From positions 134,405,236 to 134,469,235 of the forward strand of contig NC_053494.1 of assembly GCF_905171775.1 (NCBI RefSeq): a stretch of DNA of 64,000 nucleotides, in the 5' to 3' direction. The stretch comes from Rana temporaria. Taxonomy: Eukaryota > Chordata > Amphibia > Anura > Ranidae. Positions within the stretch are counted from its first letter, which is position 1; every line of letters begins with the position of its first letter. Positions 41,202 through 54,150 of this stretch are shown here, in pieces. Both the position numbers and the translations under genes were made by a program. The notes below the pieces were generated by a model. That model searched no databases and had not been told where the DNA came from. It saw only the letters and a list, made by a program, of their open reading frames with translations.

Positions 41202-41350
41202 GCTATCCCATTGCAGTTTATGTTAAATCTGTTTTATTGAGTTTCAATCATTTGTAAAACATATCGACTAAACATAGGTCAGGAATAACATATGACCATG
41301 GAGTGTACAAGTCTACATTAGGATCGGAATGGCTATCCCATTGCAGTTTA
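41202..41350 (-). mobile_element. 111-bp LINE 3'-end insertion with 19-bp TSD
   Basis: GCTATCCCATTGCAGTTTA is repeated exactly at 41202-41220 and 41332-41350. The 111 bases between, read on the minus strand, end in CTCAATAAAACAGATTTAAC, a poly(A)-signal-like 3' terminus. This is the pattern of a severely 5'-truncated LINE or retrocopy. Confidence 0.85.
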
Positions 41351-41588
41351 GATGTGAAACAACATCCCCTATTCATGGCAACCCAAAGGGTCCAAAAGAG
41401 GAGAGATTAAAAATGAATATCCAGTATACATTTAAGATAGAAACCCCTTTAACTACCTTGCGTCTACAATATGCACTTTTAATTCCTCACATGTGTCATG
41501 AAAATGTTAATACATTTTGCACCTGTGCACGTTCCTAGTTCTCAGATTTTCAAACAAAGTGACAAATAAGCTATAGTCAAGGTAATTT

Positions 41589-42257
41589 GGGCCAGATTCA
41601 CGTAGGTGAGCGGTAGCATAACGTATCGTAGATACGTTACACCGCCACAAGTTTTCATCGCAAGTGCCTGATTCACAAAGCGCTTGCGATGAAAGCTACG
41701 CTGGCAGCCTCCGGCACAAGGCGGGCCAATTCAAATGGGCGTGTGCCATTTAAATTAGGCGCGCTCCCGCGCCGGACCTACTGCGCATACTCCGTTTCGC
41801 AATTCCCGTCGTGCTTTGCGCGTCGTGACGTCATTTTTTCGAACGGCGACGCGCGTAGCATACTTCCGTATTCCCGGACGTGTTGCGCAAACGACGTTAA
41901 ATTTTAAATTTCGACGCGGGAACGACGGCCATACTTTAGACAGCAATACGATTGCTGACTAAAGTTAGGGCACCCAAAACGACGACTAACTTTGCGACGG
42001 GAAACTAGACTAGCGGCGACGTCGTGGATCGCCGTAACTCCTAATTTGCATACCCGACGCTGGTTTACGACGCAAACTCCCCCCAGCGGCGGCCGCGGTA
42101 CTGCATCCTAAGATCCGACAGTGTAAAACAATTACACCTGTCGGATCTTAGGGATATCTATGCGTAACTGATTCTATGAATACTATGAATACTGATTCTA
42201 TGAATACGACGGCGTATCAGGAGATACGCCGTCGTATCCCTTTTGTGAATCTGGCCC
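41589..42257. mobile_element. MITE with GGGCCAGATTCAC ends
   Basis: GGGCCAGATTCAC and GTGAATCTGGCCC are perfect inverse ends. Inside, ATACGACGGCGTATC palindromes sit next to the right end. Confidence 0.85.
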
Positions 42258-43296
42258 TTAATGCCTACTTATACTACTAAATTGGGTCTGGGCATCAGGG
42301 CAACATATTTTTGCCATAAAAAGCTTAATAAACCGTCTAAACAGACAGTAGGACTGAAAGTCCCTTTTAACAATATTTATTTGGAAAAGGTGTCAATGAT
42401 TTGCTTTGACGTGCTAATAACACTGTTTATTTTCTTTTGCTTATTTAACATTTACCACCTCCCAAATGGGCAGCATGCCTTGTTACAGTAATGGCTGTGG
42501 ATCGTGGACAGTATTAGGTGTTTGCACACTTAGTGCCAATGTTTTAATACTTTATTCTGGTAGAGGGAGCTCAGTCTGGTTCTTCATGTGCCAGAAGAAG
42601 AAAATCAATTTCAAGCCCTAGAACACAAGGGCGCTGGAGCAGAATGCTACTAAATTCCACCAGCTGCTCTTCCACTTCCCCAGTGCATTTGTACACAAAT
42701 ATTCAGTGACCTTGTTAACCTTTTATTAGCTGCACAGGTCAAAACAGGTACTCTTTATTTCATGAGTTATCAATAGCTCTGTTAGTGCAACATTAGTTTG
42801 CAAGATCTTCATTGTCTGGGGGATCTATCTGCTTTCCTTTACCAATTGTAATTGTTTCAAGCAGGAGACCTATTCCTTATGGTGTTCGTGTGTTTATTGT
42901 TACTGTCTTTTAATCTTGTGTGTTAATATCTTTTACTAACACAAAATCAATTCTTAGAACCATATCCTACTACTGTGATTAAAGAGAATCTGTCACTTTG
43001 TCTATTTGATGCCACAGGTTATCTTGTAATAATAACCCCTCCTCTTTGATGGTCATCTTTTCTGTACCTGCCTGTTGCTCTATTGCTCCATCAAAGCTTG
43101 AGCAGCCAGTCACCAGGCCCCACCACTATTCCAGTCCCACGAGGGCCTTGTCACTTGGGCACAATCCAACACAGAGTTCTTATTCATCCAGGGTTGCAAA
43201 CCGTCAGTAAATTTACTGACAGTTTGTCAAAAATCTGTGATTTTTAAAAACTGTCTGTGAATATCAGGGGCTGATACTTTGTCATGTTGTGTTGAC
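42258..43296. other. no gene or clear repeat seen
   Basis: Low-complexity-poor, AT-rich DNA without domain-bearing ORFs. Confidence 0.5.
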
Positions 43297-43770
43297 TTGA
43301 AGGGGTTGTAAACCCTTGTGTTTTTTCACCTTAATGTATTCTATGCATTAAGGTGAAAAACCGTCTGGCAGTGAGTGGCCCCCCAGCCCCCTGTTTTACT
43401 TACCTGAGTCCCGTATTTTCCTCGGCAGAGACACGCTCTTCTTCTCTGCATGGGATCCCGGCTCTTGATTGGATAGATTGATAGCAGCGTAGCCATTGGC
43501 TCTCTCTGCTGTCAATCAAATCCAATGATGCAGGCACCGGGGGCAGGGCCGAGTCCGGCATTCATGTCTATGGATGCAAATGCTGTACTCAGAGCGTGCC
43601 TACAAGGTAACCCCCCTGGGTAACCCTCCTGGGGAGGAGCAATGAGAGCCGCCAAGGTACCCCAGGAGAGGACGATTGGGCCACGCAAAACAAGCTGTAC
43701 AGTGGCGGAAAGTATGATATGTTTGTTATTTAAAAAATAAATAAAACACAAAGGTTTATAATCACTTTAA
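43297..43770. mobile_element. TTAA-type nonautonomous element (left TTAA mutated to TTGA)
   Basis: Left TTGAAGGGGTTGTAAACC, right GGTTTATAATCACTTTAA. The element lies between fragments of the word GTCAGTAAATTT (before and after), so flanking DNA looks like old simple duplications. Confidence 0.65.
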
Positions 43771-45032
43771 GTATAACCCAGGCAAAATACTTGTTATGGT
43801 TATTGTCAGTGTTTCTATATTGTGTTTATACTGTTTAAATATCCTTAGTCTTAGGAGGTCATTTTTCAGGCTGTCAGTATAATATGTGCTCTGTCAGTAA
43901 ATTTTTCATGTCGTGTCAGAAAGAAATCCTGCTGGAGGTTGGCAACACTGTATACAACACATGAGAGTGCAGGCAAGCTAAGTATCAGTGGGTGTGAAGT
44001 TGTTTTTAAAGGGCAAAGTGTTTTTTTACATAACTTCACATATCTTTTCTTATCCTTACAAGTAATGTGTGTGTAGCCAGGTTCTTTGTTTGCTACAGGA
44101 AGTAACTAAAAAGACACTACTGCTAGCAGACTGAGTATGGAAGAGACTGACCATCCATCTAGTAGCCTTAAAGCTGTTTTCGCACAGAAATGGACAGCTG
44201 CCAGAGCACTTTACCGCTCCAGCAGCTGTCCGTTCCTGACTGTGGTAGGAGGCAGCATGGTGCGTGATTCAGCGCATTACACACACAGCTCGCCTTTTTT
44301 TGGATTTGTACAAACTTTACTTGAAGTGTAGAAAACATGTCAGCATTTTATCGCAGCATGCTGCAGCACAACTCTGGGCTGTTTTGCAGTGTGAATTGCA
44401 CACACATAAAATAATTGACTGCCAATGCACTGTGAATTAGCCCTCAATCACTGCATGCAGAGCTTTAAAAGGACAATACATATGTGCACCACATTAAAGA
44501 CTGGGCCCCACCAATTAGCTGGCTGAAGATTGCAATTCAGGAGCCATATACTTATCAACTGCCATGTTTGTCTTCATGGGAAAGGGTTCCACTGGTGTTC
44601 CTTGCATCCCCATGTAGGCATTCCCATTCATGTCAGTTTCAGAAGCATAAGCTGCACGGATAAATGTGACATTTGTGCGGGTGCATGTCCCCAAAGGCAG
44701 ACAGTGTGCCTTTGGGGACCCCCATGGATGTCAAATTGGGAGTAGCTTCTGTGTCCATGCAGCTGCTGTGTCCCAAGAGACATGAATAGGACTGCCTGCA
44801 TGAAGATGTATGCTTAAGTATGCCCATGTGAACTAGACATTAGGCCACATGCACACAGGAAGTTTGCTTTTTTTCCTCTGAATGCCTTTTACTCCTGACA
44901 GAAAAAGCAGTTTAAAAACATGCCTAAAACCGTGTATTGCTTGTGTGTTTAGGCGTGTTGTGCGTTTATTGATTCCATTGGCCAGGTATTTATTCTGGAC
45001 ATTGGAATTAATAATTGTTCAAGCATATAGTG
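43771..45032. other. no gene seen
   Basis: GCCACATGCACACAGGAAGT near 44844 looks like the end of a dispersed repeat. ORFs lack domains. Confidence 0.45.
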
Positions 45033-46436
45033 TTTAGGTATATATAGGTTGGTGTAAAAACCTTTGCGCTACTAGCGAGTAAAGAAAGTGATGAAGCGAA
45101 TAAAGATGTGTTCCAAAGCTGCAGTATCTAATAGTGTTCACTGTACACAATAATAGAAGTAAATACAAACGGTGATAAGCACTGAGAAAAAGGATCCCTA
45201 TAAGGATCTCACAAATGCACAAAATAAACTAATACAAAATGAATAAGTGACACAAAAACACTAATGTGATGAATCGCGGGGTGACATGGGGTCACTGAAA
45301 AGTGGCTATAAAACAAAATTAAAATGTGATCAAGGAATAACATTTCCTAAATATGGAGATGCCCTCTTGTGGGATGTGTGGTATTGAAAGGATGAAATCG
45401 ACTTCTTCCCTAGAATTGGTGACCCGATAAGAAGTGTGATAAACAACTAAATCCGTACCCGGTCTCACAGAACTCTCACCTTGGCACCACACTACAGTGC
45501 ATGTAGTTTGAATGTAAAAAAGGCCTCTACGAATGGTGTTTCACTTTTCTCTTCAGCTCCTCTCCAATAATATATATATCGGCAGCTTGTCTATATTGGT
45601 CCCACTGGTCCCAGGGGTTCCTATTGTCCTATTATAATGCTCATGCACCATAAGAGGTGGGGAGGAGAAGGAGAAAAGGATGCCTCCAATAGTGAAATAT
45701 TGTCTAAAACCATAAAACTTTATTCGTATAGCATGTGGACTCTTACATGAGTATGTATAAAAACAGCAAGAAATGTATACCACGTGACGTAACGGCGTAG
45801 GGATCACGTGAGACTGACACAGACCAGAAGCAGCCGGAGGAGACGCAAGACGGCGCTGTAAACGCAGCGTCTTGTATACATTTCTTGCTGTTTTTATATG
45901 TACTCATGTAAGAGTCCACACGCTATACGAATAACGTTTTATGGTTTTTGGCAATATTTCACTATTGGAGGCATCCTTTTCTCCTTTTCCTCCCCACCTC
46001 TTATGGTGCATGAGCATTATAATAGGACAATAGGAACCCCTGGGACCAATATAGGCGAGCTGACCATATATACATTATTGGAGAGGAGCTGGAGAGAAAA
46101 GTGAAACATCATTCGTAGAGGCCTTTTACATTCAAACGACATGCACTGTAGTGTGGTGCCAAGGTGAGAGTTCTGTGAGACCTGGTATGGATTTAGTTGT
46201 TTATCACACTTCTCATCGGGTCACCAATTCTAGGGAAGAAGTTGATTTCATCCTTTTAATACCACACATCCTTGATCACATTTTAATTTTGTTTTATAGT
46301 CACTTTTCAGTGACCCCTTGTCCCCCCCACGATTTATCACATTAGTGTATTTGTTTATTTTGTGCATTTATGAGATCCCTATAGGGATCCTTTCTTCAGC
46401 GCTTATCACCATTTGTATCTATTTAGGTATATATAG
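45033..46436. mobile_element. ~1.37-kb long inverted-repeat insertion between 15-bp direct repeats
   Basis: TTTAGGTATATATAG flanks it exactly (45033-45047 and 46422-46436). Arms at about 45160-45785 and 45860-46421 are reverse complements with scattered mismatches: GTGATAAGC.CTGA/TCAGCGCTTATCAC, CACCTTGGCACCACACTACA/TGTAGTGTGGTGCCAAGGTG, TCATGCACCATAAGAGGTGG and its inverse. The left outer 110 bases have no partner. A TSD this long suggests retroposition; head-to-head copies of one sequence would explain the arms. Confidence 0.88.
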
Positions 46437-46474
46437 ACGTGTTTACACACATCAATTGTTTTTCATCAATAGTA

Positions 46475-46980
46475 AGGGTATGTTATAGACCACCCAACCT
46501 GAAGGAGGAGGAGGAGCTGGACCTAATATCACAATTAGAAATGGCAGTGAGACAGGGAAATATCATCATAATGGGGGACTTCAATTATCCCGACATTAAC
46601 TGGGGGGACAGCTCACCCATTAAAGGTCCGTCATTTCATGAATGTCCTAAAGGAAACCTTCATGTCCCTCCCAATTGGTGGTTCCCCAACTAGAAAGAAT
46701 GCCCTGTTAGATCTTTTAATTTCGAATGATCCGAGTCTGATCTCAGATGTGGCAATACGGTACAACTTGGGACCTAGCGATCATAGGATGATTGCATTTA
46801 GCGTAAATCATAGAAAAAAGAGGCACGAGGGTAGTACAAGAACACTAAATTTCAATGTAATGTAATGTAAAAAGCCTCATTAAAGAGAAAAATATGGCCT
46901 TTAATAAATATAAAGGGCATGGGTCATTGTCAGCATTCCAACGCTACAAGGAACGCAATAATAAATGTAAGATAAATGCA
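46475..46980 (+). pseudogene. CR1-type LINE endonuclease fragment
   Basis: VCYRPPN, IIIMGDFNYPDINW (catalytic Asp/Asn), then after a frameshift near 46640-46690 KNALLDLLISNDP and LGPSDHRMI (catalytic Asp/His). After a stop at 46861-46863 and frame changes the translation still resembles the linker that follows the endonuclease in CR1/L2-type ORF2 (EKNMAFNKYKGHGS, RYKERNNKCK). The reverse transcriptase is absent. Confidence 0.88.
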
Positions 46981-48322
46981 TGGAGTGTGTGTATTTGCAT
47001 TGGTTAATCTAGTGTGCTATGGTTTCCAAGCCCCAAGAACACTGATAGGCAGGGCTTGATTTCCATCACTAAATCCTATAGGCAAACAACCATTTGTGCT
47101 TACAGCTGAACTCTGGATACAAATGTGTTAATTTAAGCATATTTCACAATAGTCACAAAGGATATAAATCTAGTCTGTGCTTACTAAATGCATTTGCAAA
47201 CCCAGATACTACTGTGTAAATGTAGTGTTGAAGCCATCACTGTTTTGTGGATAGCGGGTGTAGACAGCAACTCTGGGAGTGGCCCAAGAGGCCCCATCAA
47301 CTACAGACTGCCTACAGAAATACCTATTCAGGAGGGGGCAGATACAAGATCAATCACACTGCACAGAGAGCAGCAGTGACCAGTCTTTATTACAGGGAGA
47401 TCTTGCACAGAGGTAAAATTTCACACTGGATTACTCCACAGATCTGGAAGAAATAGACAAAGAACAACATGATTAAATGTAAGAAAAAATTTTCTTATTC
47501 CAGAGTTCAGGTCTAAATCGATACCCTGTGAAAGGATCACCGTCACAGAGAACATTTAAAATGTCTTGTATTTTCTAGCATCCTGTGACAATGAATATTT
47601 ATATATATTGTAAAGTTGGGGGTTGTTAGCTCTCGTGGTATATGCGTTTTTTAAGTGATTCACGCCAGTCAGGAACTATATTTAAGGGCATGGTAGCCCA
47701 TTTTTATTAAAAAGGCAAAAATAAAAGTCCAAACAAAGTAACTTCAGCCTCCTGGCTCACACATGCAAAAGAAAATACCGAGCCACCTGGCTCTCTTCAG
47801 CAGCAGCACCACTGCTCAGGCTTCCATATGAAGCCCTCCTGACACCTGTCAGCAACCTCAGATTTAGGTCTCTGGGTTTCAAAGTGCAACCTGCACTCTC
47901 CACCTTCTCTAGCTACTTTAGTGCACACCTGCACTCCCTGGGTTCTTCCTTCCAAGCCTGGACTCCTCAGGAGGGTGGAGCCCAGAACCATGGTCAGGTA
48001 TCTATAAATAGGCCAGCACACACCTGACCAGTCAGTGTGCTGGTAAATCTGAAAATCTGGACCCAGGACTGGGGATTTCATCCCACCCGGATCTCTACGA
48101 AATCCCCGGGCTCCAGGTCCCAAAGTGGACATTATTAAATAATGAGGAAACTGAAACGCCAGTTTCCTCTGTAAATTGTAAGCTCCCTAGAGCCCCTCAA
48201 CCCGTCCAGTTGAGACTTCTGTGTCACTACACTTTTGGGGTACCACACTACTACAATATATATATTTATTTGAGTTAACTGTATCCTGCCATATTGGGAA
48301 AAAATGGATGGCTGATAACTAT
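46981..48322. other. no gene or clear repeat seen
   Basis: Short ORFs on both strands without domains. Confidence 0.5.
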
Positions 48323-49411
48323 TGTAGTGCCTGTGTACTTTTCAGTACAGGTGCTATACTAAATTTAGTGGGGAATGAGAGAGTTACTTACTCTCATTCA
48401 AGTCGCCAATCCTGGATTGTCCTGTGGGTCAGTCTGTGCGTCCAGGGAGACAGTTTCATCTCTGGACGGCAGATGGCGCCAGAGGGGTCCAGGCGGAGCC
48501 ACTTCTTCCCAGCAGCCAAAGGGAGGTGTTGGACCTCGCTGTGCATGCTGGGGAGGGGTATTTCTGTGGCGGAGGCCATTGGTTTGGGTTCTTTCGCGGG
48601 TTCCTGGTTCCAGGTGTGGCACCCACCTTTAGGGTGTGCGCACATCACGGGCCCCGGCATTATGGCCTACCAGGCCGGGGCGCATGTGCTACGTGGAGTT
48701 CCTGACTCTGGGCTCCTAAGGCCCGGAGCAACTGATGCTACAAAGGGGGCCTTACTGGGTCCCCCATCTCTATTGAGAAGATCCCAAGCTGGGTGCTGAT
48801 CGGTGGGGGATCGGTCTGAGCAGAACCCGGAGGCAGGTGATCCAATAGGGCTTGAACGAACCATCAGGGATCTGGGTGGCCAGACACTGACAGGTTGTAT
48901 TCAGACTGTCAGTCGGTGACCCCAAAAAGATACATTGGGAGGATTCGCTCTACCGTTCAAACTTTCAAGTACTAGGCCTGTGGCAGAGGTCTCATCTTTA
49001 ACCCCAAAATTTAATTAGAAGCTAGTCTGTGGCAGGGGCTTGTTCCTTCCCAGAAGTTCTAAGTGGCGCTCAGGCTGCCAGGTTCGTGAGAGGGACCTGT
49101 CCGGGGGCACTTTACCCACTTTGGCTGAAGTGGTGACGAGGAAAGAGTTGCTGTAAAAGCAGGACTGCTTTTACTTATCCATAGCCTGATTCTGCGAAGT
49201 TCATTCTTCTTTCACCAACCTGTCCTGTCTACCTCAACTTGACATGTTGGTCGTGTTGACCAGAAAAATAAAGCATTGAAAACGTCAACCAACAGCCTGG
49301 ACATTCTATTACTGCTCTCATTGCCGTCATCATCCCTAGATACATTACAGAGGTAACTTAAGTACGCCGATCCCAAATTTAACCAGCGGCTCCTCCGGGG
49401 GTAGCGCTACA
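48323..49411 (+). mobile_element. LTR-like segment (possible solo LTR, tentative)
   Basis: Begins TGTAGTGCC and ends GGTAGCGCTACA, a TG...CA segment with short inverted ends. It has AATAAA near 49267 close to the 3' side, as in an LTR R/U5 border. No matching 5-bp duplication was found, and no gag, pol or tRNA-primer site is visible. A similar 3' edge occurs near 37978-38003. Confidence 0.35.
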
Positions 49412-50142
49412 CAATATAGGTGTAGCACCCTCTACTGTAGGTAGGTGCTAGGTAGGATTTGTTTGTGAGGTAGAACTGTCAGTGCAGGTACATTTAGGCA
49501 GGCCTATGCAGTATGCTAGGCCTGCTTGTTTTGATCTGGGGGCAGGGAGTAGTTAGTGTAGCAGTGGGTGTGACCAGCTGTACTTCAGTACTTGGGTGCC
49601 TCCCCTTCTTCCAGGGAGATTGTTCTGGAAGAGGGGCAGAGCCAGGAGCTGGAGTGACAGGCAGCTCATGTGAGGAGCCCTGACCAATTCCCACTTGGAA
49701 TTGGCCGGGGAAAGGCTTCCCATATAAGCTGAGGTAACAGCTCACTGCGGAAGAGTTGTCGGCCGGGTGACGTGGAGAATGAAGTCCTAGATAGCAGCAG
49801 GGGCCCCATCCCCATCTGAGGGGTGGTGCGAGGCCAAGCGGAGGAGCCCGGGAGAACTTGGAGGGACTGGAGAAGCTATTGGAAAGGATGTCCAGGTAAA
49901 GTTCTCCATTATGGACTCTTCCCTCCAATCAGCTGTCAGCTTTCCTCACAGAGCTCTGCAGAGTGGGATTTCAGCTATCTGCCCCCTTTTTTCTGACAGC
50001 TCAGACAAGCTTTATAAATTCTGGACATTGAACAGCTGTGGAGGAGAGAGGCCTGCAGATAAACAGGTACAAATTATGGAGTAGCATTTGCTTCATCTCT
50101 GTGTATCACCTCGCTGGCTATATGTAAGGATTTTCTTCCACT
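49412..50142. other. no gene seen
   Basis: TGTAGCACCCTCTACTGTAG near 49430 resembles the start of the preceding LTR-like segment. The 144-codon minus ORF here has no domain. Confidence 0.45.
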
Positions 50143-51771
50143 TTAACTACTTGAGCTCCGGAAGAGTTTACCCTCTTCAAGACCAGGCCATTTTTTGGAA
50201 TTCGGCACTGCGCTATTTTAACTAGCGATTGAACAGTTATGAAACGCTGTACCCAAACAACATTTTTATAATTTTTTTAAAACACATATATATTTCTTTT
50301 GGTGGTATTTGATCACCACTTTTTTTTGCAAAATAATGGGAAACAAATCAAAAATTTTCCAATAACATTTTTTCAAAAACCACATGTTGTCCAGAATGTA
50401 TTCTGCTACATGTTTTTGATACAAAAAATCCCAAAAAGTGTATATTGATTGGTTTGCATGAAAGTTGTAATGTCTACAAACTATGGTGTACTGTATATAG
50501 TGGTTTTTTTTTATATACAGGGTGGGCCATTTATATGGATACACCTTAATAAAATGGGAATGGTTGGTGATATTACCTTCCTGTTTGTTGCACATTAGTA
50601 TATGTGAGGTTGGAAACTTTTCAAGATGGGTGGTGACCATGATGGCCATTTTAAAGTCAGCCATTTTGAATCCAACTTTTGTTTTTTCAATAGGAAGAGG
50701 GTCATGTGACACATTAAACCTATTGGGAATTTCACAAGAAAAACATGAGTTATTTACAAGTTACTGACCACTTATAAAATGTGTTCAATGTGCTCTCCAG
50801 TGACATGCAGCGAGTGCTACACTGTGGGCTCTTGCTAAATGAAGCTAGGACAGCCACTGATGTTTCTTCATTAGACCCCTTTCACACTGGATACGCCTAT
50901 AGCGGAGCCTTAAAATCGCGGTAAAATCGTAGCACTCGCCGCATGTCACTGGAGAGCACATTGAACACATTTTATAAGTGGTCAGAAACTTGTAAATAAC
51001 TCATAAAAGAATAAAGTTACGTTAAAACCAAGCACACCATTGTTTTTCTTGTGAAATTCCCAATAAGTTTGATGTGTCACATGAGCCTCTTCCTATTGAA
51101 AAAACAAAAGTTGGATTCAAAATGGCTGACTTCAAAATGGCCGCCATGGTCACCACCCATCTTGAAAAGTTTCCCCCCTCACATATACTAATGTGCCACA
51201 AACAGGAAGTTAATATCACCAACCATTCTCATTTTAAGGTGTATCCATATAAATGGCCCACCCTGTACTACTAATAGCGATGATTAGCGACTTATAATGG
51301 GGCTGCAATAGTGCGCCTGTCAATCTGACACTAACTGATACTGGGGGGAACTGCCACTGACATCACCAGGGGCATTAATATAGTGATCAGTGATAATATT
51401 ATACACTGTCACTGTACTAATGACAATGGCTGGGAAGGGGTTAACATCTAGGGTGATCAAGGGGTGCCTATCTATGTGTACAGATCTCTCAGTTTCTCAT
51501 GACAGATCAATCCCTTGGTACAAAGCTTTTTAATATCAACACGGAACTCTGGGCTATGATTGCACAGAGCCGATCAGCAGATCCTGGCCGTGAATTATTG
51601 GTCGGGACTTTCTGACAGGTTTCCGCTGTGTACAATCACAGTGGGAGCCCGTCGGGGGCACGCATGTGTTTGCCCTGAACCTGGAAGTAGGCAGGGATGT
51701 ACAGGTATGTCGCTTTGCCTACAGCTGCCACTCGCCTGTAGTACATTGCGGGCGGGCGTGCGAGTGGTTAA
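50143..51771. mobile_element. TTAA-flanked element split by a mariner-type MITE
   Basis: TTAACTACTTGAGCTCCGG at the left, GCGAGTGGTTAA at the right. It shares GGTGGTATTTGATCACCAC with 25860-25880 and 28045-28062. Interrupted at 50518-51265. Confidence 0.8.
50518..51265. mobile_element. fold-back Tc1/mariner-type MITE
   Basis: CAGGGTGGGCCATTTATATG at the left and its inverse at the right, with TA on both sides. Arms of about 280 bases (GTGACACATTAAAC, CACATTGAACACATTTTATA also paired) enclose a short centre with a repeat scrap (about 50875-50940). No transposase. Confidence 0.88.
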
Positions 51772-52090
51772 TATGCACCTTATGAAATTGACACTAGCAA
51801 TTGTATGAGTGTGTTGGGACTGTTATACTGTAAGTGATTTGCATCAGAACTGCTTATCTTTCCATAAAGTCAGTGAGGTAATGAGAATGCAAAAGCACCT
51901 TGAGACACTCTGATGCAGGAAGGTTTTCTGTTTGATTTGGTTTGTTTTATTTTTCATTGAGAGGAGGCAGGAGCATTTTTGCCATTTAGACAAACCTTCT
52001 GGTGTTTTATTTTTATTTTTTAAACCACTTAGGCATGCCTTTTCTGGTAATATTTCTTTACTGTGACTGGGAATAGTCATTATAAGTTTT
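51772..52090. other. no gene seen
   Basis: AT-rich; nothing recognised. Confidence 0.5.
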
Positions 52091-52701
52091 AGGCCTCGTA
52101 CACACGACCGAGGAACTCGTCGGAAAAGACACATTGTTTTCCTCGACGAGTTCCTTGTTAGGCTTGTCGATGAACTCGACAAGCTTGCTTTCCGTACACA
52201 CGGTCAAGACAAAATCTCCTCGTTCTCAAACGCGGTGATGTACAACACATACAATGGCAGGGGAAGTTCGATTCCACTGGCACAACCCTTGGGGCTTCTT
52301 TTGCTAATCTCATGTTACTGCGTGTTAAGTAAAAGTGTGGTAAGAGACGATTTGCACTTTTCAGTCTGTTACAGCGTGAAAAATGTGTTATCTCCATTAC
52401 AAACGCTACTTTTACCGAAGGTGCGCTCCCGTCTCATACTTTATTCTGAGCATGCGCGGGTTTCTTAGCATACACACGCTCGCGTTTCTAGTCGAAAACC
52501 AGCCCGACGAGGAACACGACGAGGAAATTGAGACTCCCGTCGAGGGAAAAGAGAACTTGTTCTCTTTCTTCCTCGTCGAGTTCCTCGACAGTTTCCCAGA
52601 TGAAAAACATACACACAACCGTTTTCCTTCGGGAAAAAAAGCTCTGCCACCAAGTTTCTTGATGGATTCTATCAAGGAAAACGGTCGCGTGTATGAGGCC
52701 T
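52091..52701. mobile_element. complete MITE, AGGCCTCGTACACACGACCG family
   Basis: AGGCCTCGTACACACGACCG at the left and CGGTCGCGTGTATGAGGCCT at the right. Subterminal CTCGACGAGTTCC / GGAACTCGTCG palindromes. It serves as an uninterrupted reference for 58064-59317. Confidence 0.88.
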
Positions 52702-53086
52702 GACTCTTACATTTTGTTCTCTTTTACTTTCTTTTTTTTTTTTTTCCCAAATTGTAGGAAAGTCGTTTTATGTATGTATGTCTATGAATGCAAATGTATG
52801 GCACAATGTATGCTCCCATACTTTACACATCTATGATAGTTTTATCCTTTCACTTGTAAGTGCCCATTTGGCCATCTCAATAAATTCATTTAATATACAT
52901 TTTGCACTATGGGAGATTCTTTTTTTATCCCCTTTATATAATTGATTCTTGCGATAAATTTATGATTGGGATTTTGAAAGCCGCCTTCCCCACTTGGAGC
53001 ACATAACCCGGAGAGACACTATCGGCTACCATCACTGGATTTAAAGATCGGGAGTTATACACCTGTTCACCACCTAAGGAGATCGT
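52702..53086. other. no gene seen
   Basis: Contains a T-rich run and ATGTATGTATGT; otherwise featureless. Confidence 0.5.
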
Positions 53087-53439
53087 TAAAGGGGTTGTAA
53101 AGGTTTGTTTTTTATTTTCTAAATAGGTTCCTTTAAGCTAGTGCATTGTTGGTTCACTTACCTTTTCCTTCAATTTCCCTTCTAAATGTTTTTTTTCTTT
53201 GTCTGAATTTCTCACTTCCTGTTTCTCCTCAGTAAGCTTGCCCACATCATCTGGCTGGGTGTTAGTCAGCCAGAACAGCTTACTGAGGAGGAACAGGAAG
53301 TGAGAAATTCAGACAAAGAAAACAAAGAAAAAAAACATTTAGAGGGGAAATTAAAAGAAAAGGTAAATGAACCAACAATGCACTTGTTTAAACCAACCTA
53401 TTTAGAAAATAAAAAAACAAACCTTTACAACTCCTTTAA
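53087..53439. mobile_element. nearly perfect fold-back MITE with TTAA ends
   Basis: TTAAAGGGGTTGTAAAGGTT at the left, AACCTTTACAACTCCTTTAA at the right. Arms of about 150 bases around a GCTGGGTGTTAGTCAGC centre. Confidence 0.93.
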
Positions 53440-53737
53440 GGCTGCATATACTTCTTACTGAGGTAAGAGTCCAGGGAGCATTGAGTGGTTGTCACGAAGA
53501 TTCACTATAGAAGATATTGTTTTGACACAACGTTTACCACAGTTACTTCAGCACTTTATTTATTTATTTTTGTGGACTATGTATTGCTTATTTTGCACAG
53601 ATGATATATTGACTATTAGTTTAACATACTACTAGTGTGATTTTTTATACTGAAGTCGTTATATTATATTTATATAGAAAGTTGCACTGATCATCACTCT
53701 TATTATAACCAATTTTTGTGCACTGTGTACACTTTAT

Positions 53738-54150
53738 GCCCTGTACACACGATCGGTTCATCCGATTTAAACGGTCTGATGGATTTTTTCATCAGATATC
53801 CGATGAAGCTGACTTTCATCAGTCTTGCCTACACACCATCAGTTAAAAAAACGATCGTGTCAGAACGCGGTGACGTAAAACACAAGACGTGCTGAGAAAA
53901 ATTAAGTTTAATGCTTCCAAGCATGCGTCGACTTGATTCTGAGCATGCGTGGATTTTTAACCGATGGACATGCCCATAGACGATCGTTTTTTTCTATTGG
54001 TTTTTTAACCATCAGATAATTTTAAAACAAGTTCCTAGTTTTTTCACCGATGGATTAAAAACCGATGGGGCACACACACGATCGGTTCGTCTGATGAAAA
54101 TGGTCCATCAGACCGTTTTCGTCAGACAAACCGATCGTGTGTACGCGGCT
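53738..54150. mobile_element. fold-back MITE, GTACACACGATCGGTT family
   Basis: CCTGTACACACGATCGGTTC at the left and GAACCGATCGTG (about 54076, inner, inverted) plus AACCGATCGTGTGTACGCGG at the right. ATCAGACCGTTT / AAACGGTCTGAT inner pairing. Confidence 0.82.

Noticed and set aside
48323..49411. Confident solo LTR
   Set aside because: TG...CA ends and AATAAA fit, but the flanks do not show a target duplication and no internal retroviral sequence is present, so it is listed only as tentative.
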